Of a stretch of DNA of 64,000 nt, positions 22,602-33,990 are shown in pieces. A program made the translations under genes and the position numbers. Each line of letters starts with the position of its first letter. Positions within the stretch are counted from its first letter, which is position 1. A model generated the notes under the pieces. That model did not search any database. It worked only from the letters and a program-made list of their open reading frames with translations, and was not told the origin of the DNA. The DNA is from Chlamydoabsidia padenii. Its lineage: Eukaryota > Mucoromycota > Mucoromycetes > Mucorales > Cunninghamellaceae. The stretch is taken from positions 434,001-498,000 of the forward strand of contig JAIWND010000013.1 of NCBI GenBank assembly GCA_025330725.1, in the 5' to 3' direction.

Positions 22602-25600
22602 CTAAGCTATAGCCGAGAGGACCATTTGGTTGGTAAAGCTGTCTTGACTTCGTACCGCTAGTTCAAAGGCCACACCAGTAGTATTGTTGAATGTCATGCG
22701 GCAACGGGTCAAAACCTTGATTCCACCTAGGAAAGTTCCAGCCATCAACAGTGTATGCACGCTTGCATTCTTGGGGAGCGCACTATCCTCCAAAGCTTGC
22801 ATACCGAGAAGGTCTAGAATCGATCCACACGCCACTATTACATAAACAGTAATAAAAGAGATCAGTCCATCTAGTGCTATCCATTTCTTTCTTTTTTTGT
22901 TTTTATGTTACCTTTCAAGCTTGGTGCCTTTTCTTTGTCCAGAGCAAATGTTTCCAGCAATTCTTCTTCTAATGTTTCCCATTCTTGTGCAAATTGATTT
23001 ACATAATTAGGTCGAATATAGTCGCTAATCAACATTTCAATATCTTCCACTTGGTATTCATCATCATAGCCTTCAGGATCAGGTTCACCAGTTGTAGGGT
23101 CGCAATCCTTGACGTCAAACTTCAATGTATTGGAGAAAGCACCTAAAAAAAAAAAAGGAATGATCAGTCAAATATATACCTTTTAATTGTATACCCAAAC
23201 TTACCAACAGCAAGATCCTCGGAATCTTCTTGTTCGAATGCCACATAGATGTATCCAGGTACGTTGTATTCCAATTTTGGTGCAGGGATGTTGGCAATTT
23301 GAATCAAAGCTAGATCATCTATAGGTTGCATCACCATATGTACGTTTTCCAATAGTTGATCGTTGAGGGTGTTGGTGCAGTTGAATTGGAATATAACATG
23401 TCGAGCAAAAGTATGTTTGACGCAATGGACCACGTACTCAGTTTCGCTTTCAGTCAATGGCACAGGCTTACCAGAGCTCTTGAATAGGGTACCGAATTGT
23501 TGGAAAGCAGGTATTTGCGCTAGTTGTTCCGCATAAACCGCTTGTTGATCCAAACTGCCAGCCAATTGGTGATTATTTGCTGCTAGTGACCGGAGAGATG
23601 CTGATGGTGATCCAATATTACCATTTATACCGGCTGGTGCTGCTGTAGATAAAGATGAAGTGGCGGGACTGATGAGGTCTTGGGTACGCAGGCGACGACG
23701 TTCGTCTTCTTCTTGAGCTTTGCTGATGACTGGGACACCACCTAGATCAAATTCTTTATCGTTGGCAAGTGGGCTGTTTACATAGTCTAAAAGCTGGCGT
23801 TCCAAAGTAGGAAGAGCAAATGTAGCATCTAAAAAATTACAAAGATTGGTTCGATGAGTATCCTTCTTATAATTATACACCCCCCCCCATCGATTACTTA
23901 CTATCTTGAATATAATTTTTTGCAATTCCTTCATTATTCATTAGTGCCAAATACAAGGTAGCACGATCACGAACTTCATCATCCACGTCGTCTAGGCATC
24001 TTTCAAACAAAAGAAAAAAAGAGGCGAGTTTTGTTTGTTATCCCAGTACTTTTGTATTACGTTTTTTTATAAGTTACCTTGTAAGTAGCACCTTGACGCT
24101 TTTTTTGACAAGATCATCGGATACATTTACGCCAAATTTAGCCAAGGAACTAACAGCAGCAGCACGGACAATAGAGTTTTCCAGGATCACCCGGTTGTAG
24201 ATATAGCGGATATATTTTGTAGGTGTGGCAGCCTTGGGACCTTCTACCCCGAGCACATGGAGGATACGGACAGAGAGTTTAGTGAATTCACAATCTTCAA
24301 TAAATTCGCACAGATGAGAGAGAGCTATAATGAATAATAGGATGAGTAAAACAGCTAAAAGTTATTATGCGCATGGCCACATGGTATCCTTTTCTTTTAT
24401 CCATTACCTGCATCTTTTGAATCGGTGATAAATTTGACCATATCAAAGATAGCTTCCACCACAGCCTTCTTGAATTCATAGCCACCTTCATCACGCAGGA
24501 TGCCACTGAGGAAGTTCAACATGACCACTTGTTTTGCAGGGAATTTGAGACATAAGGATCGAATAGCTTCCACCACAATAACCTTGAATTCATCAGAGAT
24601 TTCACTCATGAAACCAGAGATTTGCTTCATTAATCGATCCACCGAGGCTTCGTTTCCAGTTTTCAACAAAGTAGTGATGGCAAAAGTAGCAACACTTCGG
24701 TTTTGATCGGTGATGAGGTTTTCCATATCCAAGTTGCAAGGTGACACCGCCGCTGGGTTGGAGAGTGACAGTTTGTTGAGAATACGGATAGCCGCAAAAC
24801 GAAGTGTTGCTTTTGGTGAAGACAAGAAGAGTTGCAAAACTATCAAAGATAAACCATAGTAATGTTAGTTCCATACATTCATGCAGTAAGAATACAAAAA
24901 AGTACTTACCAGCGATGGCAGGATGAAGTTCCTTCATGGAGGCATCAGGGATATCACAAATGGCACGAGCAGCTTCCAAGTTGACCATATCACTTTTATG
25001 CCGTAAATATCCTTCCAGTAGTTCGTAAATGCGTACAGCAGATCTATTGTTCAGAAAAAAAAAAAAGCAAGATAAGTAGGTATTCTTATAATACAATTTT
25101 ATTTAATATTCCTTTGTTTCCTACTCTTTCTTACCCTGGATCTTCTTCCATAACTTTACAAGCATATCGGATCAAAAGACAGACTGCGGCCGGATTCTTG
25201 AGAGCACTGCCACCACCACCGCCACCTAAAAATCCACCTCCACTGCGAGATCCAGAAAATGTTTGGACCAATTTAGAGACTGCCATACGATCGTGTTGAC
25301 GGATAGCGTAGAGTAAACCTAATGCATGGTATTGAGTGATGTTGCTGCTGGAGATGACGACAGGAGAATTATTAGGTTGACCGCCAAAGTAAGACGCAGC
25401 AGCAGCGAGACCAGAGCTTGAAGATTTGGCATGGACGGCTTCTTGCACTTCATTTGACCACCGGCGTACAATATCCTTGGCTACATCGAACAAGTGATAG
25501 GATGATACAAGAGCAGCAGATGACACAGAAGGATTCTTGTCCACAATAGATGCTTTAAGAATACGTTCAATACCTTGGATCATGGATGGCTAGTAAATAA

Positions 25601-26305
25601 CAAAAGAAGAAGAGTGAGATTAATACCTCTCCCCTTACTTCCATTCCCAATCATTGACAACTTACATCAGTAATTAAACAAAGAGCACGGATGGCATTGG
25701 CTCGGTAGATGGTTTCTTGTTTTGACTGGATATCCTTAATCAGAGATTGGGTCACCATAATGACATCCTCCGCAATACCCGATAATTCTTTGATGACAAG
25801 ATACATCATTTGACGTAAGGATGTCTATCAAATAGTGACATTAAAACAGATCAAGTCAGTTGATGTTCTTTAGTATATCCTACCCAATTTAACCATTCCT
25901 CCCCTCCCCTCTTATACTTACGTCTTTAGATTGGAAGAGTTTGATGACATTAAAGAAGAGATCGGTTGCTTCTTTAGAAGCAAAAGGTTCGCCTAGTGAC
26001 AACAAATATATAATCTTGGTCAACAGAATACGGCATTTTCTGGCATTGATGGGTGAGTTGTTGAATACGCGCGCTTCCTGTAATACAGCTGTTTTGTCGA
26101 GATGATAGAAGAGCCCAATTTCTCCTATAATAAATGTTTAAAAACCGTAAAAATAAAAGAATGTGAGTGTCAAAGTATAAAGTAGCCTACGCGAATCCAC
26201 GCCCTCCTTTCCAACAAAAGAGAGAAGTGTAGTGCATTTCACCCAACCTTGGGACCATTTATTTGCAAACTTACCAGAGTCTTCGTCCCGTTTGCTGTAA
26301 CTCAT
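22602..26305 (-). CDS. SEC21: Coatomer subunit gamma (COPI, Sec21)
   Basis: join(26305..26275, 26124..25922, 25824..25666, 25589..25135, 25043..24910, 24839..24408, 24324..24078, 23999..23902, 23828..23205, 23142..22912, 22834..22602): 11 exons, 948 residues, all phases consistent. The N-terminal adaptin-like HEAT solenoid begins [20 protein letters not shown] and includes [20 protein letters not shown], diagnostic of gamma-COP. The C-terminal appendage includes [20 protein letters not shown]. It is part of the COPI coat for Golgi-to-ER retrograde traffic. A Gly-rich insertion ([16 protein letters not shown]) interrupts the solenoid at about residue 245. Another insertion, Ser/Ala-rich, precedes the appendage. 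Slightly long for the family (about 870-935). Confidence 0.96.
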
Positions 26306-27710
26306 GTGGAGTTGTAGATGTTGGTGTTGTGTTGATAGACTGAGAGATGAGAGTTGGAAAGTAGAGAGGGGATAAAAATATGAAGGATGACTTTTTTGTT
26401 GATAAAAGAGAGATCCTATTAAACAGAAGAAAGGTCAGTTAGAAGCCAATTAAAAAAAAGGGTTGTTTCAGTAATACAATACCTTTCCAGAAGTTATATA
26501 ATCAAAAAGTCAAGATGAGGTAGGAGGAAGAGAGCAAAGCAAAAAAAAAAAAAAAAAAAAAAAGAACTTTTGCTGTCGAAATTTCAGAGGAGCGGAAATT
26601 GAAATAAAATTGAATGGAAGAAACGATCGACCTGAGCCTTTAAATGACACATTTAAAACATAATGATATTGAATCTTGTTGATATATGTCATAAATCAGC
26701 TATAAAATTTAAGTATATGATTAGGCGATGCCAAATTCATAACTTTAAATAAATCATTTCCTTTTTTCGGTACATCTTGAAGAGCGTCATTTTGTCACCA
26801 GTACTAGTACAAGTGCCGTATTCCTTTACCTGCGCCTAGTCTCAACTTGACTGATTCAAAGTATAATCAATAATCTATGTATTGATTTCCGGATAGTTGA
26901 CAACGTGATATATAAACAAAGTGATTTTAAATCTGGTCAACTAGGTGACCCTGAACTTCTCGTCCCCCTTCAAATTCCTTTTTTTTGTATCTACCGCTTT
27001 AAATTTCAAATCCCGTCTTTTTTACATTGAAGAACTTGACCCTTTCACTTTTCTGAAACCAATGGTAATCAAACTGAAGAGAGAAAATGGGAGAAAATCA
27101 TTATAGGGAGCAGTGTACACACTCACTATAAAAGTGTTTTTTTTTTTACAACTCACTTATATGTCAACTGATACTAATATTTGTCTTTCTGACCAAAGCA
27201 AAACAGAAAAATAACAACATTTACATCCCGCTCCATTCAAATTTATGCTCTTCATATGAACTTGTTGGTCTAAAAAATGCATTGATGGTGATCCTGTTTA
27301 ACATTATGATAATCAAATAGAATCTATATGTTAATTCTCTGAAGTTTACCAAATCAACATCTACCTGATCAAGCACCAGGGTCCGAGTGAGTTTTTGCAT
27401 GAATGTCGGGGTTGGAATTTTTGATTAAGAAGGGGTGGTCTGTTTCGATGGCCCTCATGTATCGCTAATAGTTAAAATGGTAAACAGAAACTATATGACT
27501 TTTTGATTAGCTTTTTTTCTCTTGTCTATCGATCAGCATGCCATTATGTATCTATTTTGAACCTAGCAATCATCAACCCATATAGCCAACCAACCAACCA
27601 ATCAACCCCCCCAGTCATGCCAAGTCAACACATATTATCGAAGCAAAAAAGTACTTTGGTTATATTTATTAGTTAGTTATAAATAGAAAGGGGAAAGGTG
27701 GATTAAACTA

Positions 27711-27748
<38 letters not shown>

Positions 27749-27819
27749 TGTAAAGTAATATAAAGTATGACTAAAAAGAAGATATCGGATGGTAATAAAA
27801 ATGGAGACTATAGGAAGAA
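26306..27819. other. 1.5 kb without recognisable gene
   Basis: Holds the gamma-COP upstream region (a poly-A run at about 26540-26562 and an element-like GCGGAAATTGAAAT at 26592-26605), an orphan perfect element copy at 27004-27015, and a GA microsatellite at about 27714-27744. No supported coding frame. Confidence 0.4.
27004..27015. promoter_or_regulatory. Orphan promoter-element copy TTTCAAATCCCG
   Basis: Perfect core with no recognised gene start within 600 bp on either strand. Confidence 0.3.
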
Positions 27820-28878
27820 TTACATGACAAAGACACCGGAGTGACCAAAGCGTGAGGTGGATTTATGGCCATGTCCAAGGTGATGATTGGTTGCCGAAGG
27901 ATGTCGATCTCCAATGATGCCGATCGATGAAGTATGATGATGATGACTAGATGAAATCCAGTTTTGTTGTAAGGGTTGATGCAGAGGATGGTGAGTGTAT
28001 TCTTGATGATGATGATGCAGTGATGATGTATAGTATGAATGTGGATGAGATGTTGGTGTATATCGAGACTGATCGAATTGATCGGGTAATGACTGATGAT
28101 GATGCCATGGATCAATTGACGGTCGAGGCGGGTAAGATTCCAAGCGAGACGAGAGGTATTGTTGTTGTTGTTGTTGTTGTCGAGTCGAGATGTAGCCTTG
28201 GTTTCGTTCATTGGCCCATCCATTCCATCCACCAGTCCAACTTTTAATGAATTCCAAAAACCTTGTACTTTTTTCATCAGTTGTCGATGCTGGTAAGTCG
28301 CTGCCCATCGACTCCTTTTCATGAATATTACAATCTGTATCATTGCCATAGTCATTATAGGATGTTTCTGTTGTTATTGAAGGTGGTGAGCAATCGGATG
28401 ATGATAATGTCGATGATAGTGATGGCGATGATACTGGTGAAGAAGATGATTCTATTGGTGATGATGGCGATGGTGATGATGATGATGATGATGATGATGT
28501 CATATGTACTGTTGTGAATGGTTTGGTCGATAAGGTCATCACGGGCGTATCGTTAGTAGTAGTCAAAAAATGGTCAGTGAGAGTAGTCGGTTTATAAGAC
28601 GATCGTTTCTTCGCTTCCACAGTTGGTACAATGGTTTTGAGTCGTTCTATTTCTTCTTGGTAGTTGATGCAAGTCTTCATTCCAGCAAAAGGATCTACTT
28701 GTCCACCTAAGGTCGTCGAAGATTTCCGTTCTGTTGAGCCTGTCCAGGTACTACGTCGTTTCTCATTTGGTGTTGGTACTTTATTGTTTACTGATGATGG
28801 TGGTGAGATGGAGGTATGACTCGTTCGTTTCTGCTGCCGTTGTCTTCCACGTCTTGTTGTCGTGCTAGTAGAATCCAT
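27820..28878 (-). CDS. Unknown Ser/His-rich low-complexity protein
   Basis: Single exon, 352 residues, from ATG at 28878. Most of it is low complexity: poly-Ser/Pro (about 120-165), poly-Gln (from CAA repeats near 28155-28180) and His-rich clusters near the C-terminus. Two segments look conserved or folded: QVDPFAGMKTCINYQEEIER (about 60-80, possibly a short coiled coil running on to KTIVPTVEAKKRS) and TRFLEFIKSWTGGWNGWANE (about 205-225). No family recognised. The long open frame and codon bias suggest a real gene. The TTG codon 27 bp upstream is in frame but not a likely start. Confidence 0.55.
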   Translation of the reverse strand: MDSTSTTTRRGRQRQQKRTSHTSISPPSSVNNKVPTPNEKRRSTWTGSTERKSSTTLGGQVDPFAGMKTCINYQEEIERLKTIVPTVEAKKRSSYKPTTLTDHFLTTTNDTPVMTLSTKPFTTVHMTSSSSSSSSPSPSSPIESSSSPVSSPSLSSTLSSSDCSPPSITTETSYNDYGNDTDCNIHEKESMGSDLPASTTDEKSTRFLEFIKSWTGGWNGWANERNQGYISTRQQQQQQQYLSSRLESYPPRPSIDPWHHHQSLPDQFDQSRYTPTSHPHSYYTSSLHHHHQEYTHHPLHQPLQQNWISSSHHHHTSSIGIIGDRHPSATNHHLGHGHKSTSRFGHSGVFVM

Positions 28879-29288
28879 ATCAGGTGAAGTATAGTGGCTA
28901 TTCAAATAAAAGTATATGGGTTTTGGCCAAGGTATGTATGTAGTGTAATCAAAGTGTTAAAGATGACAAGAAGGAAAGAATACAGGCGTTATGTACAAAA
29001 GACTTGTATTCAATTAAGTAAAAAGTAAGTGTATATAAGAAGAAGAAGGTGGATTAATGTTGAGTAAAGAGCATTTTAAATTGGAAAGAAGGATATTAAA
29101 AAAAAAAAAAAAAAAAAGCCAAAGATCTATGGAGAAACGCCCAGAAAAAAAAAAATCCCAAGCCACTTTTCTCCGCCACGATTAATATTCATGCAGGAAG
29201 TCTTTTGATTTTATTTGGTAAAAAAGATGTTTAGAGTAATAAGCCTACATATCTATTTTATTCTATTCTATTCGATACCTATAACTAA

Positions 29289-30308
29289 CTAGAGATCCCT
29301 AAAATCACCTTCGATCACCCTTTGTTTCCGCTTGTTTTGTTCATCATCCAAAGGCACATATTTATCCATTGACCATCCAGGACAGGACAATTTGATGTCC
29401 TTCAGACTAATATTCCCCGTATTACCATCAATAAACGCTCTAGTATCGACCATGCAACCACCACCATCATTGCCAGATTCCACGGTTTGGATCAAGAATT
29501 GTATATCCACCTCTTGTTGTTTCGTTGTATTTTCCTTGTTGGTTTTGGAATCCACCGAAGATTTGACAGCAGTATAGGTTGACCGAGCATGAATGGGTAG
29601 AAAGGTCAGATCGTCAGTATGAGGGACGTTAAAATCATAGAGAAGTGCCTTTCGACCTTCCTCGGTATGAGCCCATTGCTTGATGTGTCGGATAGCCAAT
29701 TCTCGTACACTGTCTTCTGCCCGATGTTGTCCCACCAGAGATCGAACCATAGAATACAAGGAGGCATTGTTCACATGAATGCTACTACTGTTGTTGTTGT
29801 TGTTATTCAATATATTGTTGGGTAAGTATTGCCACCATTTCGATGTTTGTCGCCATATCCGCCAAGCCAATCCACCAAACACTGTGCTAACCACTAGGAA
29901 GGAGATGGGTCCAAAGAAGAAGCCAAGTAGAGAGCTACCACCTACTGCCGTAATGAGTGCCATCATTTTTTGCTTTTTACCAGTCTTCATCAAGGCCAAA
30001 GGGATCCGCCACCACGCAAAAGTTCGTTTACTTTGTAATTGGTAAGAAGGGGTTGTTAATGATAAAGTCACTGGCATCCAACGAGTTCTACTAGTTCTTG
30101 CTTTTACTGGTCGAGAGTAACAGGTTGAGGAAGGTGATGCATCTCTTCGTTCTAATGCGAGTCGTGATGTCGTCTGTTGAGAGTGTTGTTGGCACGGTTT
30201 TCGGAAGCAAGTTAAACCGCGTCGTAGTTGTTGTTGACGTAGGATGGAGTAAGGATGTGATATAAAGGAGAGTGTTGTTGAGAGAGATCGCTGGACATAT
30301 AACACCAT
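29289..30308 (-). CDS. Putative mitochondrial membrane protein, family unknown
   Basis: Single exon, 339 residues. The first about 85 residues are rich in Arg/Ser/Thr/Gln and lack acidic residues (RSLSTTLSFI, RRGLTCFRKP), as in a mitochondrial presequence. A hydrophobic segment follows near 110-145: ALITAVGGSSLLGFFFGPIS and FLVVSTVFGGLAWRIW, one or two membrane spans. The C-terminal region is soluble and reads SVRELAIRHIKQWAHTEEGR then GNISLKDIKLSCPGW. I infer an inner-membrane protein; no family named. In the gene's sense, a T-run of 31 lies only seven bases upstream of the ATG. Confidence 0.6.
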   Translation of the reverse strand: MVLYVQRSLSTTLSFISHPYSILRQQQLRRGLTCFRKPCQQHSQQTTSRLALERRDASPSSTCYSRPVKARTSRTRWMPVTLSLTTPSYQLQSKRTFAWWRIPLALMKTGKKQKMMALITAVGGSSLLGFFFGPISFLVVSTVFGGLAWRIWRQTSKWWQYLPNNILNNNNNNSSSIHVNNASLYSMVRSLVGQHRAEDSVRELAIRHIKQWAHTEEGRKALLYDFNVPHTDDLTFLPIHARSTYTAVKSSVDSKTNKENTTKQQEVDIQFLIQTVESGNDGGGCMVDTRAFIDGNTGNISLKDIKLSCPGWSMDKYVPLDDEQNKRKQRVIEGDFRDL

Positions 30309-30314
30309 GTTTGA

Positions 30315-30349
<35 letters not shown>

Positions 30350-30763
30350 TGAGGAAAAGAGAGAGGGAAAAAAGGAAAAACTTCCGACATGGGTTTATAC
30401 CCGCACAAGTGATTTTATTTTTTCGACCATCACCCAGAATCGTCATAACCTGCTCTTTTCACATTGACATCAACATTTAACAAATTTATATGGGACCTAA
30501 CACATTAGTCAATGTATTATAATAAAGACCAGTAAGAATCATGCAAATCTAATACATACACACCCCGTTAATTTACGCGGCGCTTTAATATCAAAGTTCC
30601 TTGTCGATCAAACAAGTTTGTTTATTAAAAACCAGAGGTATCACTATTAGCTAAAGAGTCTAAAAGAGAGAGAGAGAGAGACAGAGAAAGAGAAAGCAGT
30701 AGGGATATGTGAAAATAAATTGTATGAGTTTAAAAATACAATACAGTAAAGATCGTGCCACTT

Positions 30764-31940
30764 TTAAATACTGGTAGGTAAACCTGAAGGTAAACCTGAA
30801 GGTAAGCTTGAAGGTAAACCACCACCACCAGCCATCGATCCAATGATAGAAGCCACACCACCTAGATTAGACGGAATTGCCCCACTTCCTGATCCCATTA
30901 TACTTGTCAATGGCCCGAGTACATTTGACATCCCATTAGCAATTTCCTATAGCATACAAATGGGTTAGTTCAAATATAAAGTGATGATGATTTGTTAATT
31001 ACCGCAGGACAAGCAAATGAGGAATGACTAGATATGGTAAGAGTAATTGGAATCCCGATAATGTTGATAGTAGGTGTAACATCATAATTGATAGTAATAT
31101 CTTGCTTAGCACCACCATTGAGACCACATTTCTGGAAGAGATCGTTGATGATGGGTGATGTACTACTGCTAAAGGCATCAAATTGGAGAGTAAAAGGAAA
31201 GACGATGGTCGTAACGCCATTAGAATTGATATGAATATCCGATTTGTTGCCACCACCAATAGGGGTTTTGGAAAGATCCAATCCGGCTAAATTAGGATAG
31301 TAGGCCTATAAAATCATAAATCACGTATCAGCAAAGATCCATTTTTCAACCATTCATATTTTACCTTGACATCAATATTTGAGAAAGTGACACTTTCAAA
31401 GTTAGGATTGTTGACAGTGACGTTCATGTTGAATTGCATAATAGCAGTGGTCCCCTGGAGATTGAATTGAGGTGTGCCCTCGAGTCCACCAATATCAATA
31501 GAAGGTTTCTTGAAGAGTGCCGCCAATACACCCACGACGATCCCCAAGGCAACGATAATCATCAAAAAGCAGCATGAGCAATAGCGAGCCCAGCGAGGAC
31601 AACAGGTACAGCAACCGCAACAGATCATATCGCAACAAGATCGGCGTTTCTTTTCATCATAGTTGTAGATCATTTGGTTATGGTTGTTGTTATAGTCGGG
31701 ATCATTCAAGTACTGATAGCCTGGTTGAGGTTGAGCCATAGGTGAGTTGATTGGTGGTAAGGGCGGTGTCGAGTTATTATAATAACCATCATACAATCGG
31801 TTCTGATCTTGATAGGATTCGTGTTTTGGTGTGTGGACATCGTTCATGGCATAAGTGTCGTAAGGTTGTTGAGGTGGTGGAGGAGCATAATGACTTGAAG
31901 GGCCTTGACGAAAGTCATCGTGTGGGGGATAATAAGCCAT
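30764..31940 (-). CDS. LEA-2/WHy-domain single-pass membrane protein
   Basis: join(31940..31365, 31305..31003, 30946..30764), 353 residues. Residues 1-95 are Pro/Tyr/Gln-rich and disordered. A cysteine cluster (SCCDMICCGCCTCCPRWARY, about 100-120) is followed by one transmembrane helix (about 122-145). The lumenal or extracellular part is a LEA-2-like beta domain (IMQFNMNVTVNNPNFESVTF), the same plan as the DUF3712 protein at the left edge. The C-terminus is Gly/Ser-rich with repeated LPSGLPSGLP, encoded by a 12-bp tandem repeat. The cysteine cluster could be palmitoylated. Function unknown; comparable plant LEA-2/NHL proteins sit at the plasma membrane. Confidence 0.75.
30776..30823. repeat. 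12-bp tandem repeat inside the LEA-type gene
   Basis: Four units of AGGTAAACCTGA (the third and fourth diverged) encode the Leu-Pro-Ser-Gly repeats at the C-terminus. Confidence 0.85.
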
Positions 31941-32014
31941 GAATGAAGTAGAAGAAGAAGAGAGAAAAGACAGAGAGAGGAAAAAATTTAACTATTTCGG
32001 TTCCTTCTTCATAC

Positions 32015-32028
32015 GCGGGATTTGAAAT
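32015..32028. promoter_or_regulatory. Promoter-element copy GCGGGATTTGAAAT
   Basis: Perfect copy, 75 bp upstream of the LEA-type gene ATG (31940). TATAAATA follows directly at 32031-32038. Confidence 0.5.
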
Positions 32029-32061
32029 GTATAAATAGCCTTTTTTTTTGACTGGCAGGAA

Positions 32062-32075
32062 GCGGGATTTCAAAT
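32062..32075. promoter_or_regulatory. Second promoter-element copy GCGGGATTTCAAAT
   Basis: 34 bp after the previous copy, one mismatch. It may serve the Yippee gene (ATG 388 bp downstream, allowing for a long T/C-rich leader with a TTC repeat at about 32142-32170) or reinforce the LEA-gene promoter. Confidence 0.4.
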
Positions 32076-32462
32076 ATCCATTATGTGGGCAAGAGTCAGA
32101 CACTTTTTCTCTTTTTCATTCTCTTTCCTCTTCTCCTCATTCTTCTTCTTCTTCTTCTTCTTCTTCTTCTTTCCCTCCAATTAGCCAATGCCTATTTGCC
32201 TTTACTCTCATTATCTATCATTTACTGTTAAACCAAAGTGACCATTTATCTCAACAAAGCAACAACGTTTTACTGTATTGGCTTATCATTACTTTATATA
32301 CACTACTACACTATCCACTTTACCTTTTATCATTCTTCTTATCTATTTTATACTTTGTCACAACTACACAGCACGAAGAAAAACCGACTATCAATCCAAC
32401 ACACTTTATATTGATTCCTGACTGACACAAAGGTTTAAACGCCCGGCCTCCTAAATTCAAGT

Positions 32463-33130
32463 ATGGGACTCAAGTACCGAACTTATCTTGATGGTGCTGT
32501 AATTTATGGCTGCACTAACTGTAAAACTCATTTGTCAACAGGTGATGCTCTTATATCACAGGTAAGTAAAAAACAAGGAAAAGATAAGCAGTAATAGTAG
32601 TAATAGTAGTAGTAGTTGTTATTGTTGTTGTGGTGGGGAGGAATCATAACTTGAACCTTGACGAAACTAACTGCCTTCTTTTTCTTTTTGTTTCAGGGAT
32701 TCCAAGGCCAATATGGTCAAGCTTTTTTATTCAAATCTGTGTAAGTAGAGTGATGAAAAAATATGGTAATGTTTGGGTCATCTGGATGATTAATCAAAAC
32801 TTACAATAGGGTCAACATTATTCCTGGTGAAGCAGAAGAACGAATCATGACGACTGGCGTTCATGTGGTGCAAGATATCTCATGTTGTCAATGTAATACT
32901 ATCCTTGGCTGGGTCTATGTAAGTTGAAATACATGTTGATGATAATGATACCTCCTTTTATTATATATAGCTAACATGTTTATCTTTATTTTTTCTTCAA
33001 TATGCGAATATACTCTCCTTGATCAATCCAACATATTACAACATGAAAGGTAAAAGCGTATGATGAAGAAAACAGGTACAAAGAAGGCAAATACATCTTG
33101 GAAAAGAAACTGTTAACGGACATAGTATAA
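32463..33130 (+). CDS. Yippee-family zinc-binding protein (YPEL/Moh1)
   Basis: join(32463..32561, 32697..32740, 32810..32918, 33050..33130), 110 residues, normal for the family. It has the two CxxC pairs of the Yippee/Mis18 zinc fold: YGCTNCKTHLS near the start and CCQCNTILGW about 50 residues later. Between them lie GFQGQYGQAFLFKSV and VNIIPGEAEERIMTTGVHVV, and it ends ENRYKEGKYILEKKLL. In yeast, Moh1 affects stationary-phase survival; in animals, YPEL5 is a GID/CTLH ubiquitin-ligase-associated protein. The last exon uses an acceptor CATGAAAG just before GTAAAAGCG. A (CA)n tract follows the stop at about 33159-33186. Confidence 0.92.
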
Positions 33131-33155
33131 TATAGACAGATATTATCATTTATAT

Positions 33156-33157
<2 letters not shown>

Positions 33158-33186
<29 letters not shown>
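33158..33186. repeat. CA microsatellite
   Basis: About 14 CA dinucleotides in the 3' flank of the Yippee gene. Confidence 0.9.
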
Positions 33187-33188
<2 letters not shown>

Positions 33189-33384
33189 AAAAACCACTTT
33201 ATAAACCAAGGCCTGTTTTTAAACATAATAATTTAAATGTCATTTGTTTCTTTTATTTTGTTATCTACAGTAAAAGTATATATCTATCTAAATGGGTAGG
33301 AGTAGTGTAACTGGGGAGAAGAATGTGCATGGGCTGGGACTGGTTGTTGATATAAAGTGTGTATGTTTTGGTGTAAAGAGGTCT

Positions 33385-33889
33385 TTACCAAGCATTGGCT
33401 TGATCGGCTTCTTCGAGCTTTTTCGCATGTTTGTTGACTGTTTGCATAAGAGTATCGATATTCATTTGGTCGGGCTTGACAGAGATTTTATTACCATCGC
33501 CTAAGGAAACAAAAAGAAAAAAAAAAGCCATCAGTATTAGTTATATACATGTCATTCCTAGATACTTACGATAGACAATGTCCACTTGGGAAGGGGCCTT
33601 GACATCGTTCAGGACAGTGGTGATAATCTTGATAGCAGGGTTGGATTTACGTGCTTCGTTTGTATTGACCCGACTTAACAACAATCTATAAATAAAGAAG
33701 GTAATTTTAGTAAGTGTATAGAGTGTTAACCAAGTAGTGTCGTTTTACTTTAACTGGAGTAAAACGCAGAGAGAGAGAGAGATGAGCTGCATAACATGTA
33801 TGGGTATGTAATACTAACCTTGCAGATTTTGAGGAGGCATTGAAGGGTGACAAAGCAATCTTAACTTCGTTAATATGTCGCATAAACAT
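33385..33889 (-). CDS. Mitochondrial large-subunit ribosomal protein mL53 (yeast Mrpl44)
   Basis: join(33889..33819, 33685..33570, 33500..33385), 100 residues. It begins MFMRHINEVKIALSPFNASS and continues KSARLLLSRVNTNEARKSNP and APSQVDIVYRDGNKISV, matching mL53 (MRP_L53, Mrpl44), a thioredoxin-fold mitoribosomal protein of the large subunit. The length agrees. It is in a head-to-head pair with SF3B6, with 193 bp between start codons and one promoter element in the middle, so the pair is probably driven by a bidirectional promoter. Confidence 0.88.
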
Positions 33890-33976
33890 GTTGTAAGTAA
33901 GGTTGGTAAAAAAAAAAAAAAAAAGATGGAAGAAGAAAAGGTAAATAAAGGTTCGTCCCAAGAGTTTTTTCAAACA

Positions 33977-33990
33977 TATTCAAATCCCGA
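33977..33990. promoter_or_regulatory. Central promoter-element copy TATTCAAATCCCGA between mL53 and SF3B6
   Basis: 88 bp from the mL53 ATG on one side and 93 bp from the SF3B6 ATG on the other. It is the only obvious motif in this 193-bp divergent promoter. Confidence 0.6.

Noticed and set aside
27951..28517. Long plus-strand frames with poly-Val and poly-Met
   Set aside because: Antisense reading of the His/Gln/Ser repeats of the minus-strand gene at 27820-28878.
32048..32425. 125-codon plus-strand frame rich in Ser and Leu just before the Yippee gene
   Set aside because: It is driven by TTC repeats and T-rich leader DNA. The Yippee start at 32463 follows closely, so this is more likely 5' leader or promoter.
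33158..33186. CA repeat considered as a regulatory or telomere-like signal
   Set aside because: A simple microsatellite in a 3' flank; other dinucleotide tracts of the same kind occur in introns and spacers.
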